Shown here one piece after another: positions 38,342 to 48,634 of a DNA stretch of 64,000 nt; position 1 is the first letter of the stretch, and the number at the start of each line of letters is the position of its first letter. The notes under the pieces are model-generated. The model did not search any database, had not been told where the DNA came from, and saw only the letters and a program-made list of their open reading frames with translations. The position numbers were made by a program, and so were the translations under genes. This DNA comes from Mortierella sp. BCC40632 (taxonomy: Eukaryota > Mortierellomycota > Mortierellomycetes > Mortierellales > Mortierellaceae). The stretch is from positions 1,035,001 through 1,099,000 of the forward strand of contig WAEK01000012.1 of the NCBI GenBank assembly GCA_011634665.1, given 5' to 3'.

Positions 38342-39934
38342 ATGACCGCTATCGAGATCAACGAGTCTGCCCCTGTTAGGGCTTATGACTACCAGAAGCT
38401 GTATGGCATGTCAGCAAAGATCTTCTATTCCAAGAAGTGGGCTCCTGGTCGACAGTCGTTCCAAGTGGCTCTGCTTGATTCAACCACTGTCGATCCTGCC
38501 GACGTTATGACAGACACGGCGATAAAGGATGCACCCACCATCCCGGACAACCTCGCAGTCAACAAGGCCTACATGCTACTCGGGGAAACGCAGAACAGAG
38601 CGCACCTCAAGTTCGCTTGCTTTGGTACTGTCGATGTCGCTGGGCTTGCAGCGTTACAACGCGCCAATCATGCTCTGGACACCATCGAAGAAATGCAAGC
38701 CCTGATTGCTTGGCTCAAGAACAACCAAGAGAACCCTAGAACTGGCAAATTTTGTCGTCAGCTTTTGGAATTAATCCCCAAAAAAAACCCAATGTCGTTC
38801 AGGTTCACTTCGTTTTACAAGCATTCCAAGAGCCTCACGATGCACCAAGTTTCATTTTTCCGCCCAGGTGTGTGGCTCGGAGACGAGCAGATCGATACCA
38901 TCCTCCACACCCTGAAAAAAAGCACGAGGGTACAAGCAAGTCCAAGTTCCTCATTCTGCCGCTAGAACTAGTACGAGCCCATGTCGACGCTATTGAGTGC
39001 AAGAGATCTGTAACCGTTGCCTGGGAAGAAGATCGCCGCAAGGTTATGCTCGACTTGCAAGACTATGCGGATGCCAACCCGGGCTGTAGTGCCAAGGCGT
39101 TCACAGTTCTAAACACTGTTAACCATTGGGCCGTTTTCGGTTTTGACCTTGCGCTCAAGAGACTTCTTTTCGGTGATTCATTGGACCGTGGACGCCTCCG
39201 CCGCCGCGCGCCCAAGCTGGCTCGATGCTGCAAGACACTTGCTTCAATCCTGCTGCATTGGAGATCGACGCATCCGCTCCGAAGAGTGGGAATTTTGAAC
39301 CGGTTAGATTCCCAGTCTCGCAACAAACCGATAGCAGCTCTTGCGGCATTATAGCGCTTAATGCTATTGAGCACTACGTGCAACCGTCAGTAGAGCGATG
39401 GACACAAAAGCGAAGCGACTTCCATCGACTGAAGTACTTAATGTACGCAACATCAGTCTACCGCCCAGTAAGTTTTTTGCTAGCAACCATTCACAAATTC
39501 ATCCCCCTATGTCTGCAAAATAATAATAAAAAAGTCTCCATACGCCAGATGCTGACACAAAATGGATTCTGTAGGCTACTTTCATCAAAAGTACCCCCCA
39601 GGGAAAAGTCACGCCCAAGAATAAGGACTCGGTCACCGAGGAGTCTCATGAAAAAGAAGAACTTGTCGAGAAGAGCAAAGTTAAAGGGGAAAAATTAAAC
39701 ACTGGAGAAGAGGCCGCCGAAGAAGAACGCCAAGAGGTGCGTGAGGATGAACTCAGCACTTCCGAAAAGTCGCTTGAAAAGGAGGAAAGAATAGCCAAGA
39801 GTGATAAAGCAAGCGCTGTAGAGGAGACCATCGAAGAGGAACGTCAAGAGACGAATGACGATCGATCCAAATCTGACTCGGAGTATTCCGAGTCAGAACA
39901 TGGCAACACAGAGACGCATGATACTCTCGCGAAG
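38342..39934 (+). CDS. Ulp1-type (C48) SUMO/ubiquitin-like protease region of the transposon gene, two frame breaks
   Basis: Predicted Cys protease acting on SUMO-like conjugates. The N-terminal part (38342-38914) is unrecognised. The C48 core shows VWLGDEQID, the catalytic His in VNHWAVF (about 39124), the Asp in LLFGDSLD (about 39175), then QQTDSSSCGIIALN with the oxyanion Gln and the catalytic Cys (about 39341). The core lies in three successive frames. One break is at a run of seven A (38915-38921); the other is in or near the GCC-rich stretch 39181-39225. Both need a -1 shift. After that, an intron at 39468-39574 and an acidic Glu/Lys/Ser-rich exon (39575-39934) follow in phase. The exon ends in phase with the transposase exon at 40083, so protease and transposase look like one transcript. 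The breaks could be sequence errors, decay or programmed shifts. Confidence 0.82.
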
Positions 39935-39956
39935 GTAGGCACTGTTTTTTTTAATT

Positions 39957-39994
<38 letters not shown>

Positions 39995-40082
39995 GCTCAG
40001 GGCCAATGATCGACAGGACAACAGAGCATGTTAGTCTTAGTTCAAAGCTTCTTACCTTCAACTGATCTCTTCCACAAAATAG

Positions 40083-43000
40083 GACGGAATAAATGGTGAC
40101 GAGGAGTATCCGTGGATAAACGATCAGTTCGTTGACATTGACCATGCTCTTAAAGTCATTGGTGAATGGGCACTCAAGCGAGGCAACATACTTCGCAAAG
40201 GGAGCTCTAAGAGGTCTTTAAATTACAGTATGTCGACTTCTGGTACTCGCTGCAGGGTGTGTGGATCAATTGCCGTGGACTAATGCAACCTCTTGCTCCC
40301 TTCTCTCAGGGGCAACTTGAATGTTCTAGGGCAGGGAAATGTGCTCCTGCGAAGGCTATCGACCCCAGAAAGCGACGCGACAGAGGATCCGAACGATGTG
40401 GTTGCAAGTTTATGATCCAGCTGGTTCACGAAGGCTCGTTCACAGGGCCACTCTCTGTTGACAAGGTCAGGACTCACCCTGACGCCAGGCCAGAGGATGA
40501 TGGCCATTGCCATCCTTCGGATCGACAAGCAAACGATCACAGCCGACAGGCACGGGCACTGAACGATGACCACAAAGATGAGATTCGGCGAAATGCAACT
40601 AACAAAGCAGGCATGGCTGCAACCATGAATGCTCTCAAAAGAACTTTTCCTGACAAAGTTTTCGATCGCAAAAGGGTTCAATACGTGTACAGAAATGCTT
40701 GTGATGAGATATTGGATCAGGTTCGAACTCAAGCTGGGCTCAACGAGGCTCAAGCCGTCCTTGAACTGTTACTCGCAAAGCGGCGGCAAGATGGTGCGTG
40801 GTATGTCGCATGGGATCATGATAACGAGAACCGACTAACCCGGCTCTTCTGGATGAGTCCTTCACAGAGACTATTGTACCGAAGGTATGTGTTAGCAGTG
40901 TATCAGTACCGGGTTCTCATCGAACATTCGACACCGTGCTAGAGCCATGTAAAAAATTTTCGAATCGAATATTCGACGAGAAACAATTATTTCAGTACCA
41001 ATAGAGCATTTTTACATTTTGCAAAGACGGAATCTAATACGTTCATAATTCATCACACATACACACACTCAAGATACTACGATGTTGTTTGGAATGACAG
41101 CACCTTCAATTCAAACCGGTTCAGGTTCTACCTTAACGCTACCGTCGTCGTTGACTGTGATGGCAAAACCCGCCTAACAGCTGTTGCTTTTAATCCAGCA
41201 AGAAACGACTGAGAGCTATACTTGGATCCTCGAACACCTCATTATTGCAGGCAACAACCAACGCCCAACGGTTATCATGGTCGACGAAGCTAGAGCTATG
41301 GAAGCCGCCATTTTGTCAGAGTTGCTCGATACTACTCTCATCAATTGCCTCTGGCATATTGAAGAGAATCTCAAGAAACATTGTCCAAGGGCTCGGCGAC
41401 CAGAAGTGATGAAGATGTTCAGGAGAGCGCTAGCAAGTATTACTCCTGACGAGTTTCAAGGTGCATGGGACCTTTTGAAGAACCTGGCTGGAAGCAGTGG
41501 CCAACTTAAGGATCACCTCAAGAGGCTTCTCGAGAGACGCAAGAACTGGGCACGCGCTTTTGTGGGTTACCACTTTACAGCCGGCGCCAAGACTACACAG
41601 AGGGTGGAGAAGATGCACGACCTCGTGAAAAAGACCTTGATACTAGATCCTCATTAGACCAGTGTCTTGCTGCGGCTGTCGAACGTGAACACAGTGAGTT
41701 CCTCAGGCGTGAGACGCTCCTGTACAAAAGGAGTATTATCCCAAGGCTACACTCCAAACACGCTGCTGAAGAATTTAAGGCAGTAGTTGATGAGAACTTT
41801 GAGTTCCTCGGAGATTTTGCCTGCTTCTCAATGATGGACGAGATCGCACTGTCCTACTTCTATGATGCGCGAGTTACTGATCTTGAAAGTCTTGAGGTAA
41901 CGATTGGACATTTAATCTCAAAATCAAAAAAATGAGTACCATTCTGGAGTCTAAAAAGTCTAACTTTTTTTTATTTTTTTATTTTTTATTTTTTTAAAAA
42001 AAAAAGGATCGTCCAGTTGAGCTAGAGGAGCACAAGAAAGGTAGTACTGACAGTGAAATCACTGGGAACAGCGACAATGATGACAACAGTCTTGACAGCA
42101 GCGACAACGATGACAACAGTCTTGACAGCAGAGACAACGATAACAGCAGTCTTGACAGCAGCGACAATGATGAGAGCAGCCTTTACAACAACGACAATGA
42201 TGGCAGCAGTCTTAAAAGCAACGGCAGTGATGACGGCAGTCTTGACACCAGCGGCAAGAACAAAGACGATGGAGGCGCCAACTGCAACAAGAATAACGAT
42301 TGCGAGAGCGATGAGGAAGATCATGGAGCATGTGACAAGTCCTCTCAACAGCTCCGTGAGCATGCACAGAGGGTTATCCTAGCTACTCTAGGCAGAGATA
42401 ATGTCACGTCTGCCTATCATGTTGAGTGGCGCAAGAAAAGTCGACAGCAGCTCCTCTTCCTTTTGAAAGATGGGAGCTACTTCTGTTGCTGTCTGCGCCT
42501 TCAGAAGGTTGGGATTGTCTGTCGCCACTTTTTCAAGGTCATGAGAGAGACTCCTGAGGCGAGGTACCATGTCAGTCTTCTTCCTCAGAGGTGGTTTAAG
42601 GAGGATATGCAGAGTGACTCGATCGACCACCTCAGAGACCGCTCGTTTATCGGTTATGATGACGAGCAAGGCGATAGAGAGGATGCTGGGGAACCAGGCG
42701 CCAACTTTATGCAATGTCTGGAAAAATATTTCGCCGACAAAGATCCAGGATATCTCAATGAGAAACCTGGAGCAAGTCAAGGATGAAAGCAGGCGCCATT
42801 TATTGAAGCGCCAGGCCAACGCATTCATAGACGGAATAGACACGGTGTCTGCGGGTGATTCTGAGATGGTCTCCGGGTGGATTTCTGGGTTGGAAGACAA
42901 GTACGATGCACACAAGCGCGGTGTCGTGCCTGTGAAAGACCCAAAAATTGCTACACCCAAAGTAGGAGGTCGGCCACGCTCTAAGAGACTTAAGTCAGTG

Positions 43001-43258
43001 TATGAGGTCCAGAGCGAACGGGCAGCCAGAAAAATAGAAGAGATAGTCCTGATCAAGAAGCTTAAGTCCTGTTCTTTGTCCTGCCCTTGCCCCTCTGTTG
43101 TGGATCACAACATTTTTTTCTTGGCTAAGTCGATAAATAGGAACCAAAATAGAGAGCCAGATGAGACGTTTATAGGACGTCTGCAGCGAGAGCTGCAGAC
43201 AGGACCATTTTTATTCCCCTGGCGGGCGAAGAAGGGCCAGTATAAATACTGGCCCTAG
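40083..43258 (+). CDS. FAR1-like / MULE transposase with SWIM zinc finger, several frame breaks
   Basis: Transposase of the MULE/FAR1 type. Exons: 40083-40256, 40310-40884, 41074-41896 and 42007 to the end. The first splice (phase 0) gives TRCR joined to GQLECSRAGK, then SERCGCKFMI, a FAR1-like DNA-binding region. The DDE domain shows VVWNDSTFNSNRF (first Asp), IMVDEARAMEAAI (second Asp) and INCLWHIEENLKKHC. An acidic Asn/Asp/Ser repeat (42060-42260) precedes a SWIM finger (YFCCCLRL, then VCRHF). The C-terminus carries GGRPRSKRLKS, a basic motif typical of FAR1 proteins. Frame breaks lie near 41203 (one extra A fits), near 41650 and near 42750. Without the last break the frame would stop at 42786. 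Related decayed DNA sits at 18912-19052. Confidence 0.85.
42060..42260. repeat. In-frame acidic minisatellite in the transposase gene
   Basis: About seven imperfect 27-30 bp units of the type gacaacagtcttgacagcag encode a repeated Asp-Asn-Asp/Ser-Leu-Asp-Ser-Ser pattern just before the SWIM finger. Unit number could vary among copies without breaking the frame. Confidence 0.85.
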
Positions 43259-43429
43259 CCCTTGAATAAACTACACACCAATCTCACCGACTTCTCTGAC
43301 CCTACCCTCAAAATATATCACCCTCAATCAAAGACACGGCTAGTCTTGTTAATCCACATAATTCTCTCTCTCTCTTGTCGAAGATAACTTTAATAAAAGA
43401 ACTTATTGTCTCGTAACGTATCAGGTACC

Positions 43430-43474
<45 letters not shown>

Positions 43475-43555
43475 TTCGATGATGGGTCCAGCTTCCACGC
43501 TGCTTCACTCTAGACACGCACGGGCCGCCCTTCCCAGACCTTTTACGTTCTTGGC
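43259..43555. other. Spacer after transposase with 40-nt poly-T
   Basis: Probable 3' region of the transposase gene with a T run at 43432-43471. A short GC-rich segment follows before the minisatellite. No coding sequence supported. Confidence 0.6.
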
Positions 43556-44035
43556 GCATTCAATGCTTCAATGCGGCCTTGTTCTTTTTCCGCATTCAAT
43601 GCTTCAATGCGGCCTTGTTCTTTTTCCGCATTCAATGCTTCAATGCGGCCTTGTTCTTTCCGCATTCAATGCTTCAATGCGGCCTTGTTCTTTTTCCGCA
43701 TTCAATGCGACTTTGTGCTTCACGCATTCAATGCTTCAATGCGGCCTTGTTCTTTCCGCATTCAATGCTTCAATGCGACCCCTTGCTCCTCCCGTATTCA
43801 ATGTCTCAATGCGACCCATGCCCCTATTCAATGTGGTTTTATGCTTCCCGCATTCAATGTCTCAATGCGACCCATGCCCCTATTCATGGGGTTTTTTTAT
43901 GCTTCCCGCATTCAATGCCTCAATGTGGCTTTTTTTGTGCTTCCCGTATTCAATGTCTCAATGCGAGGTTGCCCCTATTCAATGCTTCAATGTGGTTTTG
44001 TTCTTCCCGCACTCAATGCCTCAATACAGCACATA
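43556..44035. repeat. Minisatellite of about 36-bp units inside the transposon
   Basis: About fourteen units of the form cgcattcaatgcttcaatgc plus a variable CT/GT-rich spacer of about 10-16 bp. The first units are almost identical; later ones drift (gtctc, gcctc variants). The head of each unit, gcattcaatgc, is a near-palindrome. It lies between the transposase and the cargo gene, where it could be the cargo promoter or a protein-binding array. Open frames through it are an effect of the unit length. Confidence 0.92.
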
Positions 44036-44206
44036 CTCCTCCCATCTCATCAGTCTTTCTTAAGTCGAAGGCTTAAATACAAGATATTCAGCTCCTTGGT
44101 TCACTACACACACACTCACTCACTCACATTCTCTCTTTTTTTCACACACACACTCTCCCCCAACTTATCTCTCGCCCTTCCTCTACTTCTCTTTCTCTCT
44201 CAAAAT

Positions 44207-44976
44207 ATGCCAAAGGTCTCCCAGTGCTCCTTTCATAAATGTGCAAAAAATCTAAATGATGATAACAGGGAGAACTTTTGTACTTCTGAGGAATCTCATT
44301 GGAGAGCATGCCACACCAATGAACCAGCCAAGTTCCCTTTGTCCCTTTACGAATAAGACAGTTGAAATCCATCGAAATTCGGAGAAAGACTACAAGTTCA
44401 CCTGCGTGTGCGAAAAATCATTTATCCTTAACGCAGGGTCTGTAAGGCGTCACTATGAATCTTGTACAGTAGCCAAACGGCTGGCTCTCCAGGCTGCTTC
44501 AACAGTTCCAGATACACAGGCTGCTCTTGCAACCCCAGAAACACAGGTTGCACCAGCAGCGGCCCAGCCTCACCAAGCATCCAGCGAACTTCCAAGCCAT
44601 CTCAGGCTCAAGATAAGAGTCCTTCCCGAGAGACAAGTCCTGCAGCGATATCGTCACCAGGGACCATTGTTTTCCGGGATGGTATTCTTGACTGCTTCCT
44701 TAATAAATGCTGAGAATGAGAATAACTCAATTATTGCACTGGAAGGTAGATACTAACAATAATCTACTTTTTAGGTGTTACGGAAACTTTTTAGATGATG
44801 TTCTGTGGTATGTCCGCCGAATGGACGAAAGACAAGAGCGAATAGAGGACTACCAGTTGTATTTGGGGCGTACTTTGGAACAATTAGTTGGATTTGTGAA
44901 AGGGAACCCAGCAGGCGCAAGTCCACGGACGCCTTGTGAGTTAACCATTTCGTCCATCATAGTGCAATCAGGATGA
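44207..44976 (+). pseudogene. Zinc-finger-like cargo gene of the transposon (family member C), frames broken
   Basis: Starts MPKVSQC and shows a C-x4-C ... H-x3-CH unit (QCSFHKC, SHWRACH), then CPFTNKTVEI, KFTCVCEKSF and SVRRHYESC, the same layout as members A and B outside the element. The first part stops at about 44356; the second unit lies one frame over, and one base fewer near 44336-44340 would join them. Further on the best-looking frame changes again (44462-44713), and a last block (44775-44976) encodes a helical DERQERIEDYQLYLGRTLEQLVG stretch. Missed introns could explain part of this, but no good splice pair closes the first break. I call it a damaged or wrongly sequenced gene of unknown function. 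Confidence 0.6.
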
Positions 44977-45380
44977 GTGTTGACCATTAGGCTAATGTGC
45001 TACTTTCTAGTAAGTCTCGTTCATAATTATAGGCGTCCTACACCATATCCGGCCCCACCGAAGGCAAGCGGTAGTGAAACAACAAGAAGATAGGGAACAG
45101 CTGAGATATTTAAACAAGTGTGTAAAAAAAAAAACAACAACAACAACAACACTGTGAAGAATAAACCAAAAGAGAAGACTAAAAAGCCATCAACCGATGG
45201 GTTTAGAAGCGAAAGATAGGCTAGGAGGTTGGAGAGACGCAGGTTAAAAAAACTAGCAACCCATTGATGGACTCTGTTAGGCGAGGCGAGCCACAGGAGG
45301 AGCTGAGAAAGGTATTAGTGGTGCGAGTTACCGACCCTCGATCCCGAAGATTAAGGTTCCCGAATTTTAAATTTTGGCCA

Positions 45381-45502
45381 GCCCGAATTTTAAGCGACCG
45401 CAATCCCGAATTTTAAGAGGTTGTGGGTCCCGAATTTTAAGTGGCAAATGACAGTCCCGAACGGTAACTAACGTTCGGGAGTCCCGAAGTTTAGCTTTAT
45501 CC
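45381..45502. repeat. Right terminal inverted repeat
   Basis: Reverse complement of 37875-37997 with about three differences. The transposon end is gctttatcc, followed directly by the second copy of the target duplication (45503-45512). Confidence 0.95.
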
Positions 45503-45604
45503 CAGTCTTTAGGCCAAGACTTGTCAGAGCGCTTAGGAGACCATGGAACGGAGATCGAAAAAAAAGATGAGACCCAGATGCAACAGGAGCAAAAGAAGAA
45601 GGAG

Positions 45605-45677
45605 TGGAGAACCTGGGCATCGATCCCAGTGCCTCTCGCATGCTAAGCGAGCGCTCTACCATTTGAGCTAGATCCCC
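45605..45677 (-). tRNA. tRNA-Ala (AGC)
   Basis: Minus-strand cloverleaf without intron: acceptor 5' GGGGATC with 3' GTTCTCC plus A, D arm GCTC/GAGC, anticodon stem CTCGC/GCGAG with loop TTAGCAT (anticodon AGC), and T arm CTGGG/CCCAG with loop ATCGATG. One T-T mismatch in the acceptor stem is the only flaw. It lies 92 bp from the right end of the MULE and about 100 bp from the LINE fragment. Confidence 0.93.
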
Positions 45678-45785
45678 GACTTGTTGATATTGGACCTTTC
45701 GGAGTCATGTCGTTCATGGACACATTATTTCCTTACAAATCTCTATTTCCAGGCGATATTGCTTGATTCCCCCTCTACAAAAAAA

Positions 45786-46748
45786 AAACAACAGGGCGGC
45801 CCCGGCCGCCCTGGTATACCATAAACTCTGCATGCCCACATGGGGTCCTTGTTAACAAAAAAAAACAAAAAAAAAAAGCAACAGCGCGACATCTGGGACG
45901 AGGCCATACGTTTGATAGACGAGTGGGGTCCCAGTGAGGTCGACAAGGCAAACAGAGAAGCGAAGGATAGGTTCAAGGCACAAGTGGCGAACCAGATCCG
46001 AGGGATCAGGGCACCCAGAAGATTGTTTTGGCGAGGGGCGCCTACCAGAGCAATAATCAAGAGTCTCAACTTCATTCGCGGGACTCCTGATCATACACCG
46101 AATCAACTTGAGGACGGATCGACGCTTCCAACAACCTTCTGGACCTTTGGCTCCCTCTGCCGTGGCCTAACACCAGCAAATCTGCCTACGATTTGGGCCC
46201 CTATGTTCTCAGTCCCCAAAAAAGTAGCAACAGTCATTGTACACCATTTCGTCCGTTTCATCGAAGGAAAGGCATCCGAGGTCCTATGGGAGGACAGATG
46301 TGAGGCTACCGTGGCATGGGAAGCACGACATGGGATCACTCCCTCGAAAAAGAAAGGCGCCTTTCAAGGAGAAAGAGGACGATGGAGTGATGGTGACGGT
46401 TTCGCATGCCCTGTTGGTGTATGCCGTTGTGGTGCACCCTTGGCTGATCACCTCGAGCAACGCTGCCCTGGTGCTCAGAACGATAAGGCATCTGCTGATG
46501 CCACCCTGCTAGATAGTCTAGCAGGCAAGCGACATTTGGAGGTGATGGAGAGGATGGGGAGGATTCCTTTCCGGTGACAGTCTGTTTTTTCAACCTTTTA
46601 ATCGTCTTGAAAAAGGCGGCAATCGTTGCGCGGGGCTTCGGCAACGTGAGCTGTTATGGTATTATGGAGGACTGCCACCGCAGAGCGGTGACTGTGGCTA
46701 GTTTAGTTTAGTCTTAGCCTACATAGCTATTTCCAGCAGAAACAGATT

Positions 46749-46783
<35 letters not shown>
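45786..46783 (+). mobile_element. 5'-truncated LINE (non-LTR retrotransposon) 3' end with poly(A) tail
   Basis: A frame of 245 aa (45840-46577) is followed by about 175 nt of 3' UTR and a 31-nt poly-A (46753-46783). The peptide is rich in charged helices (RDIWDEAIRLIDEWG) and ends with a Cys/His cluster, CRCGAPLADHLEQRC, like the zinc knuckle found after the reverse transcriptase of many LINEs. No reverse transcriptase core is present, which fits 5' truncation. The left border near 45786 and any target duplication are uncertain. Confidence 0.65.
45840..46577 (+). pseudogene. C-terminal fragment of a LINE polyprotein
   Basis: Open for 245 aa, with an in-frame stop just upstream (45822). The first Met is probably not a real start but an internal position of the former polyprotein; another frame just upstream (LVYHKLCMPTWGP) may be its continuation before a frameshift. 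The Cys/His knuckle near the end is the best family clue. Not expected to be functional by itself. Confidence 0.6.
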
Positions 46784-46785
<2 letters not shown>

Positions 46786-46887
46786 CTACACATTCCACTA
46801 TATCATAGATCTGCCGATGACAGCAATGCTATCACATATACAAAAGGATGATGCTAGCCAAACAGTCGAGCAATTGGCAATACAGTT

Positions 46888-46918
<31 letters not shown>

Positions 46919-48634
46919 CGTGGGAGATAGGAATGGGCTGGGATATCTGGACACTACCACTACTGTGTTCTTTGTTTACCAACAAAAGAATCCCCTCCCA
47001 AGCGCCCAACCGACAACAGGGCTGATTGCCCTTGATTTCTCTAAACTCTGATTCCCCACGTGGGTCTCATTTGAAAGAAGAAAAAAAAATGAAAATGATA
47101 TGGAAGCACTTGCTTCGCCCACACGTACCCTCCTTTTTTTGCGCAAGATATATTGACAACGTGTACATGCTATGGTGAAATCGATATCGTAACCATCATG
47201 TCGCAAGCGCTACCTGCATAGCCTTGTCCTAAGAAAAATTAGAAAGAGCAAAAAAATGAGAGAGAGAGAGAGAGATCATGAATCGAGTGACTCGCAGAAC
47301 GCCCACGAGTCTGACTAAGAGCAGTAAGGGACAATGCTCAAATAGGCCTCTTTTTTTTTTTTTTTTTCTGTCCATGCTGTTACAATAACTGTGGCTATTA
47401 TACAATCCTGTAAAAGGAAGAGTGAATGCATAGGCGCAATAGTGGACCGTGGGTGAAACCCACCGACTTTTTTTTTTTGACCTCCAACCAGCCACCCACC
47501 AGAAAAAAAGAGACTGGGGAAAGGAGGGTGGGGGAGGTGCGTATGTCCAAGTGTGAGAATCAGCTTCAGATGGGCGTGGAAGTCCACCCCTCTTTTTTCC
47601 AAGCGCAAAAAAAAAAAAAGGGCGCGCGGTGCTACTTGTCAGATCGACCGTACCCAGAGATGCGAACCAGGCAAACCTTTTTTTTTTTTTTTTTCAAAGG
47701 GGCGAGATGGGCGTTGCTCTTCCTGGAGAATATGTCCCCCAAGGTTGTCGTCAATTCGCTTTTTGCTTTGTAACAAAGAAAAAAAGATAAAAAAGATAAA
47801 AAAGAAAGAAAGAAAGAAAGAAAGAAAGAAAAAAATTAGTGTAGATCTGAGGCACTCCCTCAACAGAGTAGTAGGCAAACCACCATCCATTACTACATCT
47901 TGGCTTTTGTTCCAAGGAATAACAGGGAGCTGCAAGGGCCGAGGCGAAGAAGGGTTTCTGTAGAATGCCGACTTTTTTTTTTTTTCTTTTTTTTTCTTTG
48001 CGCTGGTGGAAAAAAATAAGACAAAAGACGGGTAGCCAAAAGAAGCGAGATGCATAGAGTAGACAAGGCAAGAGCCTGTCAACTTTAGCTCACATTGCAG
48101 TCGGTTCCTTCAACCTCCTTTTTCTCAATAGTAAAAGAGTAGTGTTGTGGTATCATTCTTCATTGAAATATATATATATATATGTAAAAAAAAGGTGGGC
48201 CAACTACATAGAGTACAAATATGCTGACTATATGCTATGGATGACAAAAAAAAAAAAAAAAAGTGGGGTGGAGGGTGCTTGCTTACTTCCAAGTGGAGAT
48301 GCGAAGACACACAAAGAAGAGGTTGGTTGAAGGCAATTACGACGGAGTGGAGACAGATATGTGCAACGGATTTAACAAAGGCGCTGAGAAGAGAAAGTAG
48401 GAAAAAAAAAACGCGCGATGGTACAAAGAGAACAAAAAAAAGGGGGGATGGGATAGATGAGCAAACAAAAACAAAAAAAAAAAAAAAAAAGACTATGTGC
48501 AAAGAAAGAAAAAATGGAATACTAACAGATGTCAAGACCAGCCCGCATGGGCGCGAGCCCAGAAGAAGAAAAAAAGGTGTATTGAAAGCTTATTGGTTTT
48601 TTTGTTTCTTGTTTTTTTTTTTGTTTTGTTTTGT
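46784..48634. other. Intergenic between LINE fragment and Zn2Cys6 gene
   Basis: Contains an (AG)n run near 46890-46918, several poly-T/A runs, a (GAAA)n run (47800-47835) and a short (TA)n near 48168-48184. I see no coding sequence; open frames here run through homopolymers. Confidence 0.6.

Larger units (their letters stand above)
37875..45502 (+). mobile_element. Complete Mutator-like (MULE) DNA transposon carrying a Ulp1-type protease and a zinc-finger cargo gene
   Basis: Element of 7628 bp bounded by terminal inverted repeats (37875-37997 and 45381-45502) and an exact duplication of cagtctttag. In order it holds the left repeat, a leader with A runs, a Ulp1-like region (38342-39934), a FAR1/MULE/SWIM transposase (40083-43258), a poly-T run, a 36-bp-unit minisatellite (43556-44035), a zinc-finger-like gene (44207-44976) and the right repeat. 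MULEs with Ulp1 genes are known from plants (the Kaonashi type); here the protease part lies upstream and appears spliced to the transposase. The arms differ at only about three positions, so insertion was recent. The coding regions nevertheless contain several frame breaks. Confidence 0.92.

Noticed and set aside
43556..44035. CRISPR-like array
   Set aside because: Repeat heads and spacers are both repeated and drift together, unit length varies, and the context is a eukaryotic transposon; it is a minisatellite.
43470..44356. Two long plus-strand frames with repeated NASMRPCS-type peptides
   Set aside because: They are translations of the minisatellite; open reading arises from the unit length, with no start context or conserved domain.
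44746..44774. 29-nt intron with a perfect tactaac branch word in the cargo gene
   Set aside because: Too short for a spliceosomal intron, and joining its ends leads to a stop in the expected frame.
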